The position numbers and the translations under genes were made by a program. Positions 9,553-19,945 of a stretch of 64,000 nucleotides of DNA are shown here, piece by piece. Within the stretch, counting starts at the first letter, position 1. Every line of letters begins with the position of its first letter. The notes under the pieces are model-generated. The model had not been told where the DNA came from, ran no database searches, and worked only from the letters and a program-made list of their open reading frames with translations. Source of the stretch: Rhynchopus sp. YZ270_cl-10 (taxonomy: Eukaryota; Euglenozoa; Diplonemea; Diplonemida; Diplonemidae); contig OZ037856.1 in NCBI GenBank assembly GCA_964035575.1, forward strand, positions 1,054,001 to 1,118,000. Reading direction: 5' to 3'.

Positions 9553-9610
9553 TGGAGCGTCATCTTCTAGGTGTCTGCACCGATACTTCAAAGAAAATAA
9601 TAAATAAAAA
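9553..9610 (+). repeat. SL-A-like element just downstream of a gene
   Basis: GAGCGTCATCTTCTAGGTGT, then CTGCACCGATACTTCAAAG and an A-rich tail. It is a divergent SL-A copy 70 bases after the stop codon of the first secreted-protein gene. Confidence 0.4.
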
Positions 9611-9964
9611 TGGGAGCTGGTGCCCCATATTGTGGGTTTAGGGGGAAAAAAAATCACGATTTTCATTTTTTTTGACAATGAATAGAGCTGAAATTATTGC
9701 ATCAAGTAATAATCTTCTAATTTCTATAATGTTTCAAGAAAATATGATTGTGTGCCCTCATTGTTTATTTACGCTGCAAAAATAAAAAATATATCAAAAT
9801 TTCGCTTGTGACAATGTGTGCTGTTTTTTCTCTCTTTTTTCCCCTCAAAAAAAATCCCAATTGCACGTTTTCCCCGTTTTTTTCCGATTTTTTTTTGACA
9901 AAAATAAGTTGCCTCCATCAATCGTTAAAGGAAAGTGGAACAACTACATTCTAACAGTTTTATC

Positions 9965-10008
9965 ACATATACTTTCAATTCTGTGAACTGAAAGTATATG
10001 AATCTAAT
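9965..10008 (+). repeat. SL-E stem-loop element
   Basis: ATATACTTTCAATTCTGTGA, then the paired ACTGAAAGTATAT and GAATCTAA. It lacks the TGTTGACCCTCTC leader seen in the other copies. Confidence 0.65.
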
Positions 10009-10037
10009 TTTATCACGAAAAACAAAAAAAACAAAAA

Positions 10038-10101
10038 TGCGTGGAGTCCACACGAGAAAAAAGCGAGGTGTCTACACGTCATCAATTTTTCAAAAAAAAA
10101 G
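10038..10101 (+). repeat. SL-A stem-loop element with CGTG/CACG stem
   Basis: GCGTGGAG pairs with CTACACG; the inner hairpin carries CACACGAG / GCGAGGTG. The tail is TCATCAATTTTTC plus A's. The outermost pair is C-G instead of the usual A-T, so the stem covaries. Confidence 0.65.
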
Positions 10102-10162
10102 AAACACTTTTCCCCATGGTCTTTCACCGTAGGGAGACGTTGCCCCCGTTTTTTTATTGTGA

Positions 10163-10203
10163 GGTGACTAAGCACTGCGATGCTTATAGTTCATCTTACA
10201 AGC
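10163..10203 (+). repeat. SL-D stem-loop element
   Basis: AGGTGACTAAGC, loop ACTGCGAT, GCTTATAGTTCATCTTACA. Confidence 0.6.
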
Positions 10204-10311
10204 CTTTTTAAAAAAATATTTTTTTTTTTCGCGATCGTTGTTGAGCACCGATTTTGTATTTGTATTTGTATTCCAACAGTTTTCGCGCCTTTTTCTCTTG
10301 AAGCGATTTCA

Positions 10312-10344
10312 GGTGACTAAACAGGAGTTTATAATCATCTGCAT
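10312..10344 (+). repeat. SL-D stem-loop element, divergent
   Basis: AGGTGACTAAACAGGAGTTT then ATAATCATCTGC: start and end match SL-D, while the stem is degraded. Confidence 0.4.
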
Positions 10345-10517
10345 TTTTTTTTTGTGTGTTTTGTTTCGTTTTGTGTTTTGTCTCTCCTTATCCCTCCTTT
10401 AAGAAGGTGACTATTATCTTTCTTTTTTCTTTGACCTGTGTTCTAATGGGCGCGGTTATCGTTGTTGTGTGTTTTTTTTTTTCTCTTTTTGCCTTCTTTT
10501 CGTTTAGAAAAGAATGT

Positions 10518-11198
10518 ATGGTGTGGCTGAAACCAGCAAATTTCACTGCTAAAGAACTGCTAACAAACTGCTAAATAATACCCTTTTTTTAGGGGTGGTG
10601 TATAAAAACATTTTTTTACCTTGGTTTTTCCACTCCCCCTGTTGGCGCGCCTCCACTCTTGCATACCCATGTGTGACCCCACCGTTGAACGCAATCGACT
10701 CGCTGAGTCAAAAGAACGCACAGAACGGGGCTGGAAAAAATCACGAAAAACGCGTACCGTGCGCCTGCGGCGCCCACAAAGTGAGTTTTCCCCCTGTGTA
10801 TACTGTGTATACTGTGTATACTGTGTATACTGTGTATACTGTGTATACTGTGTATACTGTGTATACTGTGTATACTGTGTATACTGTGTATACTGTGTAT
10901 ACTGTGTATACTGTGTATACTGTGTATACTGTGTATACTGTGTATACTGTGTATACTGCGGAAATTGACCAAAAACGAGAACTTGTCCATTTCGGCGAAT
11001 TGACCCCACCACTGGCCGGACGGATTCCGGAAATGCAAATTCCGGCGTTAAAAAGCTCACCAACGAAAAAAAAAAATTTTTTTTTCCAACACCCGTGGGG
11101 AAAAATTTTTTTATACACCACCCCCCCAAAAATGCATGCTAACAAAGTGCTAACAAACTGCTAAATAATACCCTTTTTTTTGGGTTCAGCCACACCAT
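10518..11198. mobile_element. Inverted-repeat element carrying a 9-bp minisatellite
   Basis: The ends ATGGTGTGGCTGAA and TTCAGCCACACCAT are inverted and flanked by TGT on both sides (a possible 3-bp duplication). Inside are a second inverted pair (GGGGTGGTGTATAAAAA) and a direct repeat (GCTAACAAACTGCTAAATAA at both ends). The 9-bp tandem array occupies the middle, and a module with GAATTGACCCCACCACTGG resembles the element at 15373-16330. Open frames across the array are repeat artefacts. Confidence 0.6.
10795..10956 (+). repeat. 9-bp tandem repeat TGTGTATAC, 18 copies
   Basis: Eighteen perfect units, 162 bp. The reading frames give Tyr/Thr/Val/His strings on both strands and are not genes. 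Mostly alternating purine-pyrimidine. Confidence 0.95.
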
Positions 11199-12263
11199 TG
11201 TAATGAAATGAATGAAATAATTTTTGCTGCAGCGGGACTAATAATAGCACTACTAGTACCCGCTAGGAAGCACAACAAAAGTCACATGAGTAGCGGTACT
11301 GTTGTGACTAATTGTGCTACCATGTACACTGCCGTGTACCAAATGATATGGGGCGAAAAACCGAAGCACCACGACGGAGCTTTGTGCAGAGGATGGTCGA
11401 CCACGTACATATTGCGATATTGCGATATTTCACTAATTAAGCCTGTTCTGTCAAATGCAGACTTAAATAGCCTGTAAAAAAAAAGTGTGAAATTTATTTT
11501 CTGGGGAAAAAGCTGGCTCCATTTTGTTTTGTTTTGTCGTGTCTACGTCCTTTTTTCTCTTAAGTTCTCCTTCTGGGGGATTTTTGTTTTTTTCCAAGAG
11601 GACAAATGTGATCTCTCTCTGAAATTCACGGTTATTTTTTTTTTTGCCGGGTATCGTGTTGCTACGCTGCATTGCCGTGCTTCGATACCTATTGTGCCAT
11701 GCTCTTTCTGAAGGATGTGATGTGTATGAGAGAGGTTAATCTTTACAATTTTGCCTTCATTTTTTTTTAGTCAAAGCAAACAAGGCGAGGTAGGTCTTTC
11801 TTGTAGACTTCTTTTTTTTCCCCTTTCTTAGTTCTTTCGCGTTGTGTGTGCAAAACCAATATGTCTAAAGCGAGAATCATTCCGAGTTTTCTAACTCAGG
11901 TCCATCCCGAGTAAATGAAAACAATGCTGAAGGGGGGGTATTTCCCTCTCCTTGCTCTCCCTTTTGCCCCAATATTGCTCTTCACATATACACGAAATAC
12001 TAAGAGGAAAACCACACGACGACAGGATTCATGTTCTCGGTTTCACGTAGGAACAACCCTGGTGAAGCATGTCTTTATTTTTTATTTTTTTTGACCCTGT
12101 GCGCGACCACATCGCGACTCCGTTGGGTATCCTCTCAGGGTTTGTCATGATTCCCTCTTAAGGAAAAGGTGGACCAAAACCTTGCCTCTTTATACCATGT
12201 TTTGCTATGTGTGTACCCAACACCAGGAGCACACCCAAGCAAAAAAAAAAAATAAAATAAAAT
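11199..12263. other. Noncoding DNA
   Basis: No recognised gene or SL element. An 89-codon frame at 11208 has no recognisable domain or upstream acceptor and is probably chance. Confidence 0.5.
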
Positions 12264-12317
12264 GGTGTAGTACATCCTCGGGTGGCTACAAATACAATCA
12301 AATTTTCGAAAAAAAAA
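12264..12317 (+). repeat. SL-A stem-loop element, divergent
   Basis: GGTGTAGTACATCCTCGGGTG, GCTACAAATACAATCAAATT, TTCG and an A run. Confidence 0.5.
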
Positions 12318-13250
12318 CTCCTTTTCTGACAAAAAGAAAGATAATGTCACGACGAAAGAAATTATCAAAAAAAAATAAAAATAACAGAATACAAAAGTGA
12401 ACTTTTTGCATAGTTTTGGGTCAGCTGAAAAGGGTGAGATGGATTTTTTGTTCCAAATCACAGCGTCTTCCTCCCCAATCAGATAACCCTTTTCAGATGG
12501 CCCAACTTTGCGAAAAAAAAACTAAAAACCAGAAACGAACACCTTTTGTGAACATTATATCCCCCGCCTCTCACATTCCTCCTTTTCCCCTATTCTCCTT
12601 GCCTTTGTTTTTTGCAGTTACAAAGGGACCACCGTATTGCTGGATTGTGTTCAGGAAGGAGGGATCCCGGGGAATATACAGGCCAATACGATTTGCATGA
12701 TAACTTTATATAATGACGCATGCGAGAAAACGTCATCATTTTTGTTCCATGTTTTATAAAGGGCTCACTTTTCCCTTTTTTTGCGCAATGAAAACAATGC
12801 AGTTTTGTTGCAGCTCTTTTTTTGCGTCAACAGCAGAAAAAGAATTTAAAAAAAGGTGATACAGGAACCTGTGAGACAATTTACAGTTCATCAAATGCAA
12901 ATCTATTTTTTTTCTTTTTTTTCGGCTTTTTTTTCTTCCTTTCCGGTACCCTGATTTTTTCGCTGCTCCTGTAGAGGGAAAGAGACGAATCACCCATCCT
13001 GAACAATAATGCATTTTGCGGGGCCTTAATTGCAAAAAAAAAAAAAAAGGGATTTTTTTTTTGTGACAATATTGAGACCGCTTCCCTAACACGAAGTGCA
13101 ATGTGTCATCATGAAGAACGACTCCAGTTTTTGTGTTCCGCAAAAGCAGCCTACTTTTTCTGTTTTTTTTTCTTTTTTTTCTGTTCATCAGATGTGTATG
13201 TGTGTGCACAAGAGCGGCACAGCCATCTTACGAGTTTTCTTTTGTGATCA
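12318..13250. other. Noncoding DNA
   Basis: No gene or repeat recognised. T- and A-rich runs, with lysine- or phenylalanine-rich frames only. Confidence 0.5.
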
Positions 13251-13290
13251 AGGTGACTAAGCAACGAGAGCTTAGGGTCATCTTATAAAC
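13251..13290 (+). repeat. SL-D stem-loop element
   Basis: AGGTGACTAAGC, loop AACGAGA, GCTTAGGGTCATCTTATAAA, then a T-rich tract. Confidence 0.75.
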
Positions 13291-13744
13291 GTTTTCTTTC
13301 CTTTCGTTTTTTATGTATCGTTTTTGAACGTCCTTGTGTGCTTTCTAGGCTTTGAATGGAAAGTATATAAAATTTGCTTGATTTCGTGTTCAACGAGAAT
13401 TTCATTTTTTTTGTTAAATACCCGAAGAAGTAAAAATTTGCGCTCAGAACATTGGGGATTAATGGGGGAGGGGATGGGGAGTAGGAGTAGGGTTTGGGTG
13501 GGTGGGGGGGCGGGGTAACTATTACTTACTTTGCGAACGATATCTGGGCCACTTTGGGGTCCGTTCCCTCTTTCGCATTTAAAAAAAAGCAAAAAGAAAA
13601 TTAACCTATTACCCACTGTGATGAGGAGGTTTTCCCCTCCAGGTTTTTTTTGTGTTTTGGCGCAAGCCAGTAACATGAATAAATATTCTTGGTGTTTCAA
13701 CGGATTGTATTATCAGAAAATAAACTTGGTACAACGGACGTTGT

Positions 13745-13842
13745 TTGGGTGATCTATGATCGTCTCCGTGGGACACGTAACAGGCTGTGAGAGCTTACTG
13801 AGAGCTAGTGAAAAAATTTCTCCCCGTTCATAGATCACCCAA
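13745..13842. mobile_element. 98-bp inverted-repeat miniature element
   Basis: The ends TTGGGTGATCTATGA and TCATAGATCACCCAA are perfectly inverted. TTGT on both sides may be a 4-bp duplication. No coding capacity. Confidence 0.6.
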
Positions 13843-13967
13843 TTGTTCGTATGTTTCCCCCCAAAATCTTAAGATTAAAGAAAGCAAAACAAAAATCAAA
13901 AATACAAAAACGAAGCAAACACCAGAAAAAAAAAAATGCACGGCATACTGTTCCGCGATAACGAATA

Positions 13968-14010
13968 TGATAACTAAGCACGAGAGGCTTAGGGTCATTT
14001 TATAAAACTT
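13968..14010 (+). repeat. SL-D stem-loop element
   Basis: TGATAACTAAGC, loop ACGAGAG, GCTTAGGGTCATTTTATAAA, then T-rich sequence. Confidence 0.7.
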
Positions 14011-14019
14011 TTCTTTTCC

Positions 14020-14062
14020 TTGTAACTAAGCACCCCTGCTTAGACCCGAAGTCTTATAAGTA
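14020..14062 (+). repeat. SL-D-like stem-loop element
   Basis: GTAACTAAGCACCCCTGCTTAG and CCGAAGTCTTATAAG: the AAGC/GCTT stem and the TTATAA end are kept, the rest differs. It directly follows another SL-D copy. Confidence 0.5.
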
Positions 14063-14438
14063 TACCGAACCTTTTTTTTTCTCTCTCTTTTTTTTTTTTG
14101 CAATTTTACTACAAGATGCAAAAAATGTGCTTTTCTTTTTTGAAGCGACCCACAACTTTGAAGGGGAGGCGGGGCGGGGCGGGGCAGGGGTGCATGGGAA
14201 AAGAAAATTGTCGAAACAAAATACCGGTATTTTGTTTGTACACTCAAAAGTCGTGTAAAATGACTGGGTCGGTATCCTGGCTGGCGCCAAGGGAATTAAT
14301 TGGCCCCCCCGTTTTCGCATGCAATGGGTTTACCAACAAGGGGGGTTTTTTTTTGTTCGCATTTTCATTTAACCTTTTTTTTCCCCTTATTTAAAGGGCG
14401 CTTTTGGGGTTTTTTTGCATAATCTTGCAACTCTTCCT

Positions 14439-14480
14439 AGTATACTATTCTATTCAGTAGAATAGTTAGTATATGAACCA
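14439..14480 (+). repeat. SL-E' stem-loop element
   Basis: The 9-bp stem ACTATTCTA / TAGAATAGT with loop TTCAG, followed by TAGTATATGAACCAAC. It shares the AGTATATGAA 3' end with SL-E but has an unrelated stem. Confidence 0.6.
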
Positions 14481-14731
14481 ACTCTTTTCTCTTCCAAACA
14501 ATTTTCATTCCTTTTAACGATTTGGGTAGTGTGCGTACGTGTAGTGACGTCATCCTGAAAGGAACAGGGCAATGCCCTCTGTGTTGTGAAACCATCGATT
14601 TTTCTCTGTTTTTTTCTTTCCTCCTTCCAATCGAGGGAAGAAACAGGGAACGATCAGTTGGGCAAAACCTTTTCATTCAAAGATCACGAAACCACTTTAC
14701 ACTATATCAAAAAAAAAGTGACTTTAGGGAC

Positions 14732-14790
14732 AGTGAGGTAGGAGCTTGCACACAACATGCAACTACACTATTCCAACCATTTTTCAAAAA
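14732..14790 (+). repeat. SL-A element (long form), divergent
   Basis: AGTGAGGTAGGAGCTTGCAC, then ATGCAACTACACTATTCCAA and CCATTTTTCAAAAA. Confidence 0.55.
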
Positions 14791-15267
14791 GACATGGCCA
14801 TGGTTTTTACCAAAAAGCAATGGGGAGGCTTAGGTAACTACTTAACCCCTTTTTTCTTTCCTACCAATTTTCTCTCTCTCTCTCTTGTTCCAAGCGTTTG
14901 GTTCAATCTCTCTTCAGTAGAGTTACTACTCTACCCTGTTTTTCTTTCTTTTTATGCTCTTTTTCTTGCGCCGGGTTGATGGCCCTACTCGGTTATCACT
15001 TCACTGGCGCTTTCTTTCCAAAGGTCCCTCTGAGATGATGACACAGAGGTTGATGAAAGGTTCATCTAACCAGCCTTTCTTTAGGGTGAACAATTTTTTT
15101 CTTGATGTTTGCGTACTTTTGAATTGAATTTTTTTGGAGAAAAAAGTTGCGTACTTTTGATGGATGGAAGTTCACAATCTGGCGGCGGGTGTGGTTATGT
15201 CACCAGAAAATCTGGCGAGCAACTTCAGAGTGTGCTAAGAATGCGTTGACGCATAATGACTGCAGCG

Positions 15268-15322
15268 GCTACCCTGAAAGAATGTACAGTGTCCAGTGTT
15301 GCATTCTCTTTCAGGGTGGATG
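15268..15322. repeat. Short inverted repeat
   Basis: GCTACCCTGAAAGAATG and CATTCTCTTTCAGGGTGG are complementary with small bulges. It may be a miniature element or a hairpin. Confidence 0.4.
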
Positions 15323-15372
15323 CGGAAGCTGCGAAACGACACTGTATTTTTTTTTTTTTTCCTCCAACCCCG

Positions 15373-16330
15373 TAAGGGTGGGCGAATTGACAAAATTAAT
15401 TCGGGTTACATGACGCAGAGAAAACGCTGACGCATGACGCAGAAAAAAAGTTTTCAGGAAAAAAAAAGTTTTAGGAAAAAAAGTTTTCATCAGGAAAAAC
15501 TGGTTTTTGGGTGACGGGGTAGATATTCGTGACCCAAAACACAGTTTTTTGGCATTTCCGGAATCCGTGCAGAAAGTGGTGGGGTCAATCTCGAAAATTG
15601 GACAATTTTTTGAACACGTATTTTTTTGAAAATATGAGCCCGGTCACTAATACGTGGGGCCCATTTTCGGCCAAAAAATGCTACTGAAAAATATTTTCCC
15701 CTGAAAATTTTTCAGCCCCAAACCATACCGCGGTTGGCATTTCCGGAATCTGTCCGCGCTGTGGTGGGGTCACTTTGCCGAAATGGCCAAGTTCTTGGTT
15801 TTGGTCAAAATGAGTGTAAGGTGAAGGGGACAAAGTAAATCCCACAACCCAGATTTTCTCTCCCTGATTCTGAAACATGAAAATGCGCAAAAACACCGGC
15901 ATTTGCATTTTCGGAATCTGTCCGTTCTGCGGTGGGGTCAATTTGCCGAAATGGACGAGTTCTTGGTTTTGGTCAAAACCCGTAAGTGTAAGGTAAAGGG
16001 GTCCAAGTGTTTGCCTGTAGAAACACACGGTAGCAGAGGTTTTAGGGCCCCCCATGCGCGTACATTTTGCAAAAAACGCGGGCATTTTGCATTTTGTTCG
16101 AAAACACCGGCATTTGCATTTCCTGAATCCACCCGTTCTGTGGTGGGGTCAATTTGCCGAAGCCACCAAATTTAAAAACTAGAAATCACATGTGTTTTCT
16201 AGAATTTTTTGGTTTTTTGGTGGGGGAACCAAGAGAAAACTTTTTTTTTCTGAAAACTTTTTTTTTTCCAGAATTCTGAAATCCATGACGCCAATAACCC
16301 GAATTAATTTTGTCAATTCGCCCACCCTAA
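15373..16330. mobile_element. Inverted-repeat element with reiterated internal module
   Basis: About 35-bp ends starting TWAGGGTGGGCGAATTGACA are inverted almost perfectly. The interior holds four imperfect copies of a module containing GGCATTTCCGGAATC, GTGGTGGGGTCAATTTGCCG and AAATGGACGAGTTCTTGG (near 15550, 15740, 15900 and 16108). Related modules occur at 10975-11045 and 62440-62660. No clear target duplication and no coding capacity. Confidence 0.65.
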
Positions 16331-16587
16331 CACCAAGAAAAAGTTTGTTCACCCTATTTTTATACAACAACTTATTGTCAGTTCTAAAAAAAGATTGGAG
16401 GCAGCGCTTTTGAGCGAACAAAACGGATTTAAAAAAAAAAAGTGAACCAATGAGGGAAAGGGGTTTTGAATATTACGATGTTGATTGCGACCTACAGCAA
16501 CCATCTGCAGTTCACACCCCCCTTTTTTTTTCGGTCCTTTTTTCCCCCCGGCTTTGAGCGCACAAACAAAGACTCAATCTTTTTTTA

Positions 16588-16632
16588 TTGGTGACTCTGC
16601 ATCCCAGAAGAGTCTTGGGTTCTTATAAACTC
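16588..16632 (+). repeat. SL-D-like stem-loop element
   Basis: TTGGTGACTCTGCATCCCAG, then AGTCTTGGGTTCTTATAAAC. The ends match SL-D; the stem is changed. Confidence 0.4.
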
Positions 16633-17156
16633 TTCTTATTTGTGAAAGACAAAAAAAAAATGCTCTAAATCTGCTCCTCTGGCCAGTCCAAGACACAGAG
16701 GTACATGGCTTATGAAAGTGCGTTCTTTGTTTTTCCTCTTTTTTTTTTTTGTGTCAAATGAATGTGCTCACTTGGTGGCACACATCATCCCCCTCTTACC
16801 CACAGTGTTTTTTTTTTTCTTTGATCAAGGTGACAAAGCGAAACGGGGATACTATCACACTTTTTTTGTACGTTTTTTTTTATCAACTTTCACCCCCCCT
16901 TTTTTTTTCTTTTTCAATTGTATGCTCGATCGGTGGTGCAACAGGTTTGGAAACAGAGCATGGGGTTCATTTGGTTTCCCTTGTAGTTTCTTTTTACACT
17001 GTTCCCCCTAACACAACACATAATGAAGACTCTCTGAATGCGGCAATACTTAACCAACAGAAGACTAACATACCACCGCCTATTGACCCATATTTAGTGT
17101 CAAATATAGTTTGTATCAGAGAGATTCTCACTCCTTCCCGAGCCCCCTCCCACCTG

Positions 17157-17284
17157 ATGGTGGCAGATTTTGTGATGGGAGCCCATTGTAATACGCAAAA
17201 TACATCAAAATACATCAAAATACATGATGCATTTTGATGTATTTTGCGTATTCCAATAGGCTCCCATCACAATACTGCCACCAT
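17157..17284. mobile_element. 128-bp hairpin element
   Basis: The arms begin ATGGTGGCAG and end CTGCCACCAT. They include ATGGGAGCC/GGCTCCCAT and TACGCAAAATACATC/GATGTATTTTGCGTA pairing, with only a few mismatches to the centre. No coding capacity. Confidence 0.65.
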
Positions 17285-17734
17285 TAGAACCCCCTCCAGG
17301 ATCAAGCACTACTAGGAGAGATGAGCAGATGAGCATAGCACAACAGCCTTATAAGGTGGTTCATCTACTCAATCTTTTTTGGGAAATGTTATGTTCCGTG
17401 GGGGAAATTAAGAAGAGGCTTTTTTACTAGTAGCTTTTTTTCAGTAGTTCTTTGTTTTTTTCTCCCTTTGAGATATACCTGAAGAGGTGTGTGCAGGGAA
17501 GCATCTCAATCTTTTTTTCTTCCGGAGGCTCATCTTACGCAAAAACCCCCTTGGTGCTATGGGAAATCGATCAACGACTTGTCAATATCGACCCCCTCCG
17601 GAACACCATGCACCCCCCCTTTTTTTTTGTGCGAATCCCGCTTACTCTGTCACCCATACAGTGCATTTTGTCTTGAAGCGCTCGAACAAAAAAAAAAAAC
17701 AGTACCTCGCCACTCTTTTTGTTGCAGTAATCCC

Positions 17735-17774
17735 TCCCCGCTGTTGATCTCCTTTTAACCCTTACCACACACAG
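17735..17774 (+). promoter_or_regulatory. Acceptor-like splice site upstream of the second secreted-protein gene
   Basis: A pyrimidine-rich tract ending CCACACACAG lies 57 bases before the start codon. Same arrangement as the other genes. Confidence 0.5.
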
Positions 17775-17831
17775 GATTATTTCTACCTCAAGACTATCTT
17801 TACAAAACCGCTAACGCAAAACTTTTTTATA

Positions 17832-18719
17832 ATGTCTTTCAGAACTGCTATGGTTGTGGCGATGTCTGCCGCGCTTGCCGCGCCTGCGTTCGCGATGGGT
17901 GTGCAGTGCTCTTCTGCATGTGAGGCGTGCTGCCCGAAGGGGCCGAAGGGTGAGTGGCTCACCCCCACTGAGAACGGTGACTGTGCCGATGCGTCTGAAG
18001 TTATTGTGTGCCGCCTCACCACAGGAAAGTGCCTTCACGGAATGAGCGCAGTCGCATGCGATGAAGTTCCCCTTGCCCGTGTTGAGATGGACGAGACCAT
18101 GCCCGGTGAGCTTCTGGACAACACCTTCCTCGCAGACGGCATGCGTGCCTGGAACAGCGAGCACCCCGAAGGCCACTCCGCACTCCACAACATCCCCGCA
18201 TACTACCACGGCTTTGCTGCCCTCATCCCCCACCAGCGTCTTCTCGGTGCCGAAACTGAGGTTATCTTCATGTGCCCTCCTGAGGCATCGGGTGACTGCG
18301 ACGCTGTGGTCTTCATGTACGAATGCACGAACTGCGCATCGGAGAAGGGGGCCATCCCTGCACAGCTTGCCGTGGAGGGGTTTGAGAGGTCGAACTGCGG
18401 ACCCACCTTCACCACTGGAAAGAAGGACGGACGTGACCACCCGATGACCTCGTGGAGGAGAAAGGTGTCCCCCGGTGAGGACCTTGTGTTCACCACCAAG
18501 GGATCTGCTGAGTGGATTGCCTTCGCAATGGGACACGGCGAGCGTATGGAGTGCACAGGTCTCTCGGCTGACGCATGTGACGCAGACGCACTCCACGGGT
18601 TCTGCCAGTGGAACGGAGCCACCGACACCTGCGAGACCAACACCTGCGGACCCCCCGCACAGTGCGCAACCTCTGCTTGCGTTCTCAAGGACTTCGAGGA
18701 TGTGACCGGACTCTGGTAA
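17832..18719 (+). CDS. Secreted cysteine-rich protein, paralogue 2 of 3
   Basis: 295 residues; family not recognised. The signal peptide is about residues 1-21 (Ala-rich, MVVAMSAALAAPAFA). An N-terminal cysteine module (CSSACEACC) follows, then the conserved core with HSALHNIPAYYHGFAAL, NCGPTFTTGKKDGRDHP and GSAEWIAFAMGHGE. The C-terminal cysteine module ends KDFEDVTGLW. The N- and C-terminal modules match paralogue 3 closely, but the segment around residues 152-180 (FMCPPEASGD, MYECTNCASEKGAIPAQ) differs from paralogues 1 and 3. Codons strongly prefer C at the third position. No membrane segment or intron is seen. Confidence 0.9.
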   Translation: MSFRTAMVVAMSAALAAPAFAMGVQCSSACEACCPKGPKGEWLTPTENGDCADASEVIVCRLTTGKCLHGMSAVACDEVPLARVEMDETMPGELLDNTFLADGMRAWNSEHPEGHSALHNIPAYYHGFAALIPHQRLLGAETEVIFMCPPEASGDCDAVVFMYECTNCASEKGAIPAQLAVEGFERSNCGPTFTTGKKDGRDHPMTSWRRKVSPGEDLVFTTKGSAEWIAFAMGHGERMECTGLSADACDADALHGFCQWNGATDTCETNTCGPPAQCATSACVLKDFEDVTGLW

Positions 18720-18737
18720 AGAGCAAATTTAAATCAT

Positions 18738-18787
18738 AGTGTAACTCATCATTGTGTCTACACTAAGCAAAAAACAAAAACAAAAAA
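18738..18787 (+). repeat. SL-A-like element just downstream of a gene
   Basis: AGTGTAACTCATCATTGTGT, then CTACACTAAGC and an A-rich tail. AGTGTA and TACACT pair. It starts 18 bases after the stop codon, so it would lie in the 3'UTR. Confidence 0.55.
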
Positions 18788-19872
18788 GGAATAAAAAAAA
18801 AACACAGAATATGTCAGCCTTTCTAAAGGCGGTTTTTTTTTTTTGCCCCCTTTCTCACAGCTCCAATATCTCATCTCTCTCAACAGTCATAAGCCATAAG
18901 CCCATATTTGCAAAAAAAATGAAGAGGCACAAACAAGTGCCGTTTTTTTTTTGTAGCTTGTTAGGTTTGTTCATTTTTATATGCGTTTTTTTTTTTTTTG
19001 CTTTTTTATTTTATTTTGCAAAAGGGGAAACCCCTAAAAAAGGGGTCTGTCTCGTTTCACGTCAACACCAAAAAAAAAACTGTTTTTTTTTTTTTTTTTT
19101 TTTTTTTAGCCCGCCCCATTCCCTTTCCCTCACCTTCCCCATCTTTATTTTTATTTTTATTTTTATTTTTGAATACTTTTCTCTGAGTCTTTATCATAAC
19201 GTGACATGCAATAAGGGTGTGTGTGTGTGTTTGCGTGTACACAATACTGTGTGGGTGGCGATAGTGAATCGGGGAAGGGTAAGGCTGGGGGCCAAAATAA
19301 TCGCAAGATTGTTTTTTGGCTCAAACAAACCCCTCTTTCCTTTTCTTTTTCAAAATCCAAACCCTCGTTTTTCTTTAAAGAAGGTGATGATCTATGAGGG
19401 GCTTAGGTGTCATCTAGTTAAACGCTCATCTTGGTACACGACTGCCCCTGCCCCATGTTTTAGTACGTTTTTTCCTAAATGTGCTAATGGATTTTTTTTT
19501 TTTTTTGTGTCTTTTTGCGGCCTTCCTCTGATTCTATTCCATTTTTTCTTTCTTTTCTTTTTTTTTGAGATACTCAGTCATAAGAAGGCTTTGTATTTTC
19601 AAAATCTTTATTTCTTTTTCTTCCCTGCCCAAAAAAAAAAAGAAGAACGGCGTTTCTTTGCGTAGAAACAAAACTCTTTTTTTTTTCAAAAAAAAAAAAA
19701 ACTATAAAGATGCCCAACGAGGTACCATTCATCTTCTCTCTCTCGCACACTGAGGGGGGGTTTTTCACAGCCCCTCCTCATTTTCCCGTCATTTTTTTTG
19801 TTATTTTGAGCACTACCTTCCCAAACGGGGAAGGTTGAAGAGCCCAAATGAAAAAAAAATAAAAAAATAAAA
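18788..19872. other. Noncoding, homopolymer-rich DNA
   Basis: No gene supported. A 303-codon frame at 18754 is mostly Phe/Lys from T and A runs (T runs over 20) and is rejected. A divergent SL-D copy is at about 19378-19418 (AAGGTGATGATC, GGGGCTTAGGTGTCATC). Confidence 0.5.
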
Positions 19873-19945
19873 AGTGGAGATTGCAACAACTGTGGTGACA
19901 CAACCGAGGCAACTACACTTATCCAACAATTTAACAAAAAAAAAC
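19873..19945 (+). repeat. SL-A element (long form)
   Basis: AGTGGAGATTGCAAC, GTGGTGACACAACCGAGGC, AACTACACTTATCCAACAA, TTTAAC and an A run. Confidence 0.7.

Noticed and set aside
10560-11164. Long open frames on both strands over the 9-bp array (Tyr-Thr-Gln, Val-Tyr-Thr, His-Ser-Ile strings)
   Set aside because: The frames are open only because a 9-bp repeat without stops is multiplied; they have no start context, domain or acceptor site.
13050-13520. Possible gene in the C/G-rich stretch near 13440-13520
   Set aside because: G-run composition only; frames are short and without domains.
16749-17237. 162-codon frame with a more protein-like end (NEDSLNAAILNQQK)
   Set aside because: It begins in T runs and ends in a hairpin transposon; no recognisable family, so not called.
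18754-19665. 303-codon frame rich in Phe, Lys and Ser after the second secreted-protein gene
   Set aside because: Composed mainly of T and A runs, with no domain; composition matches noncoding DNA here.
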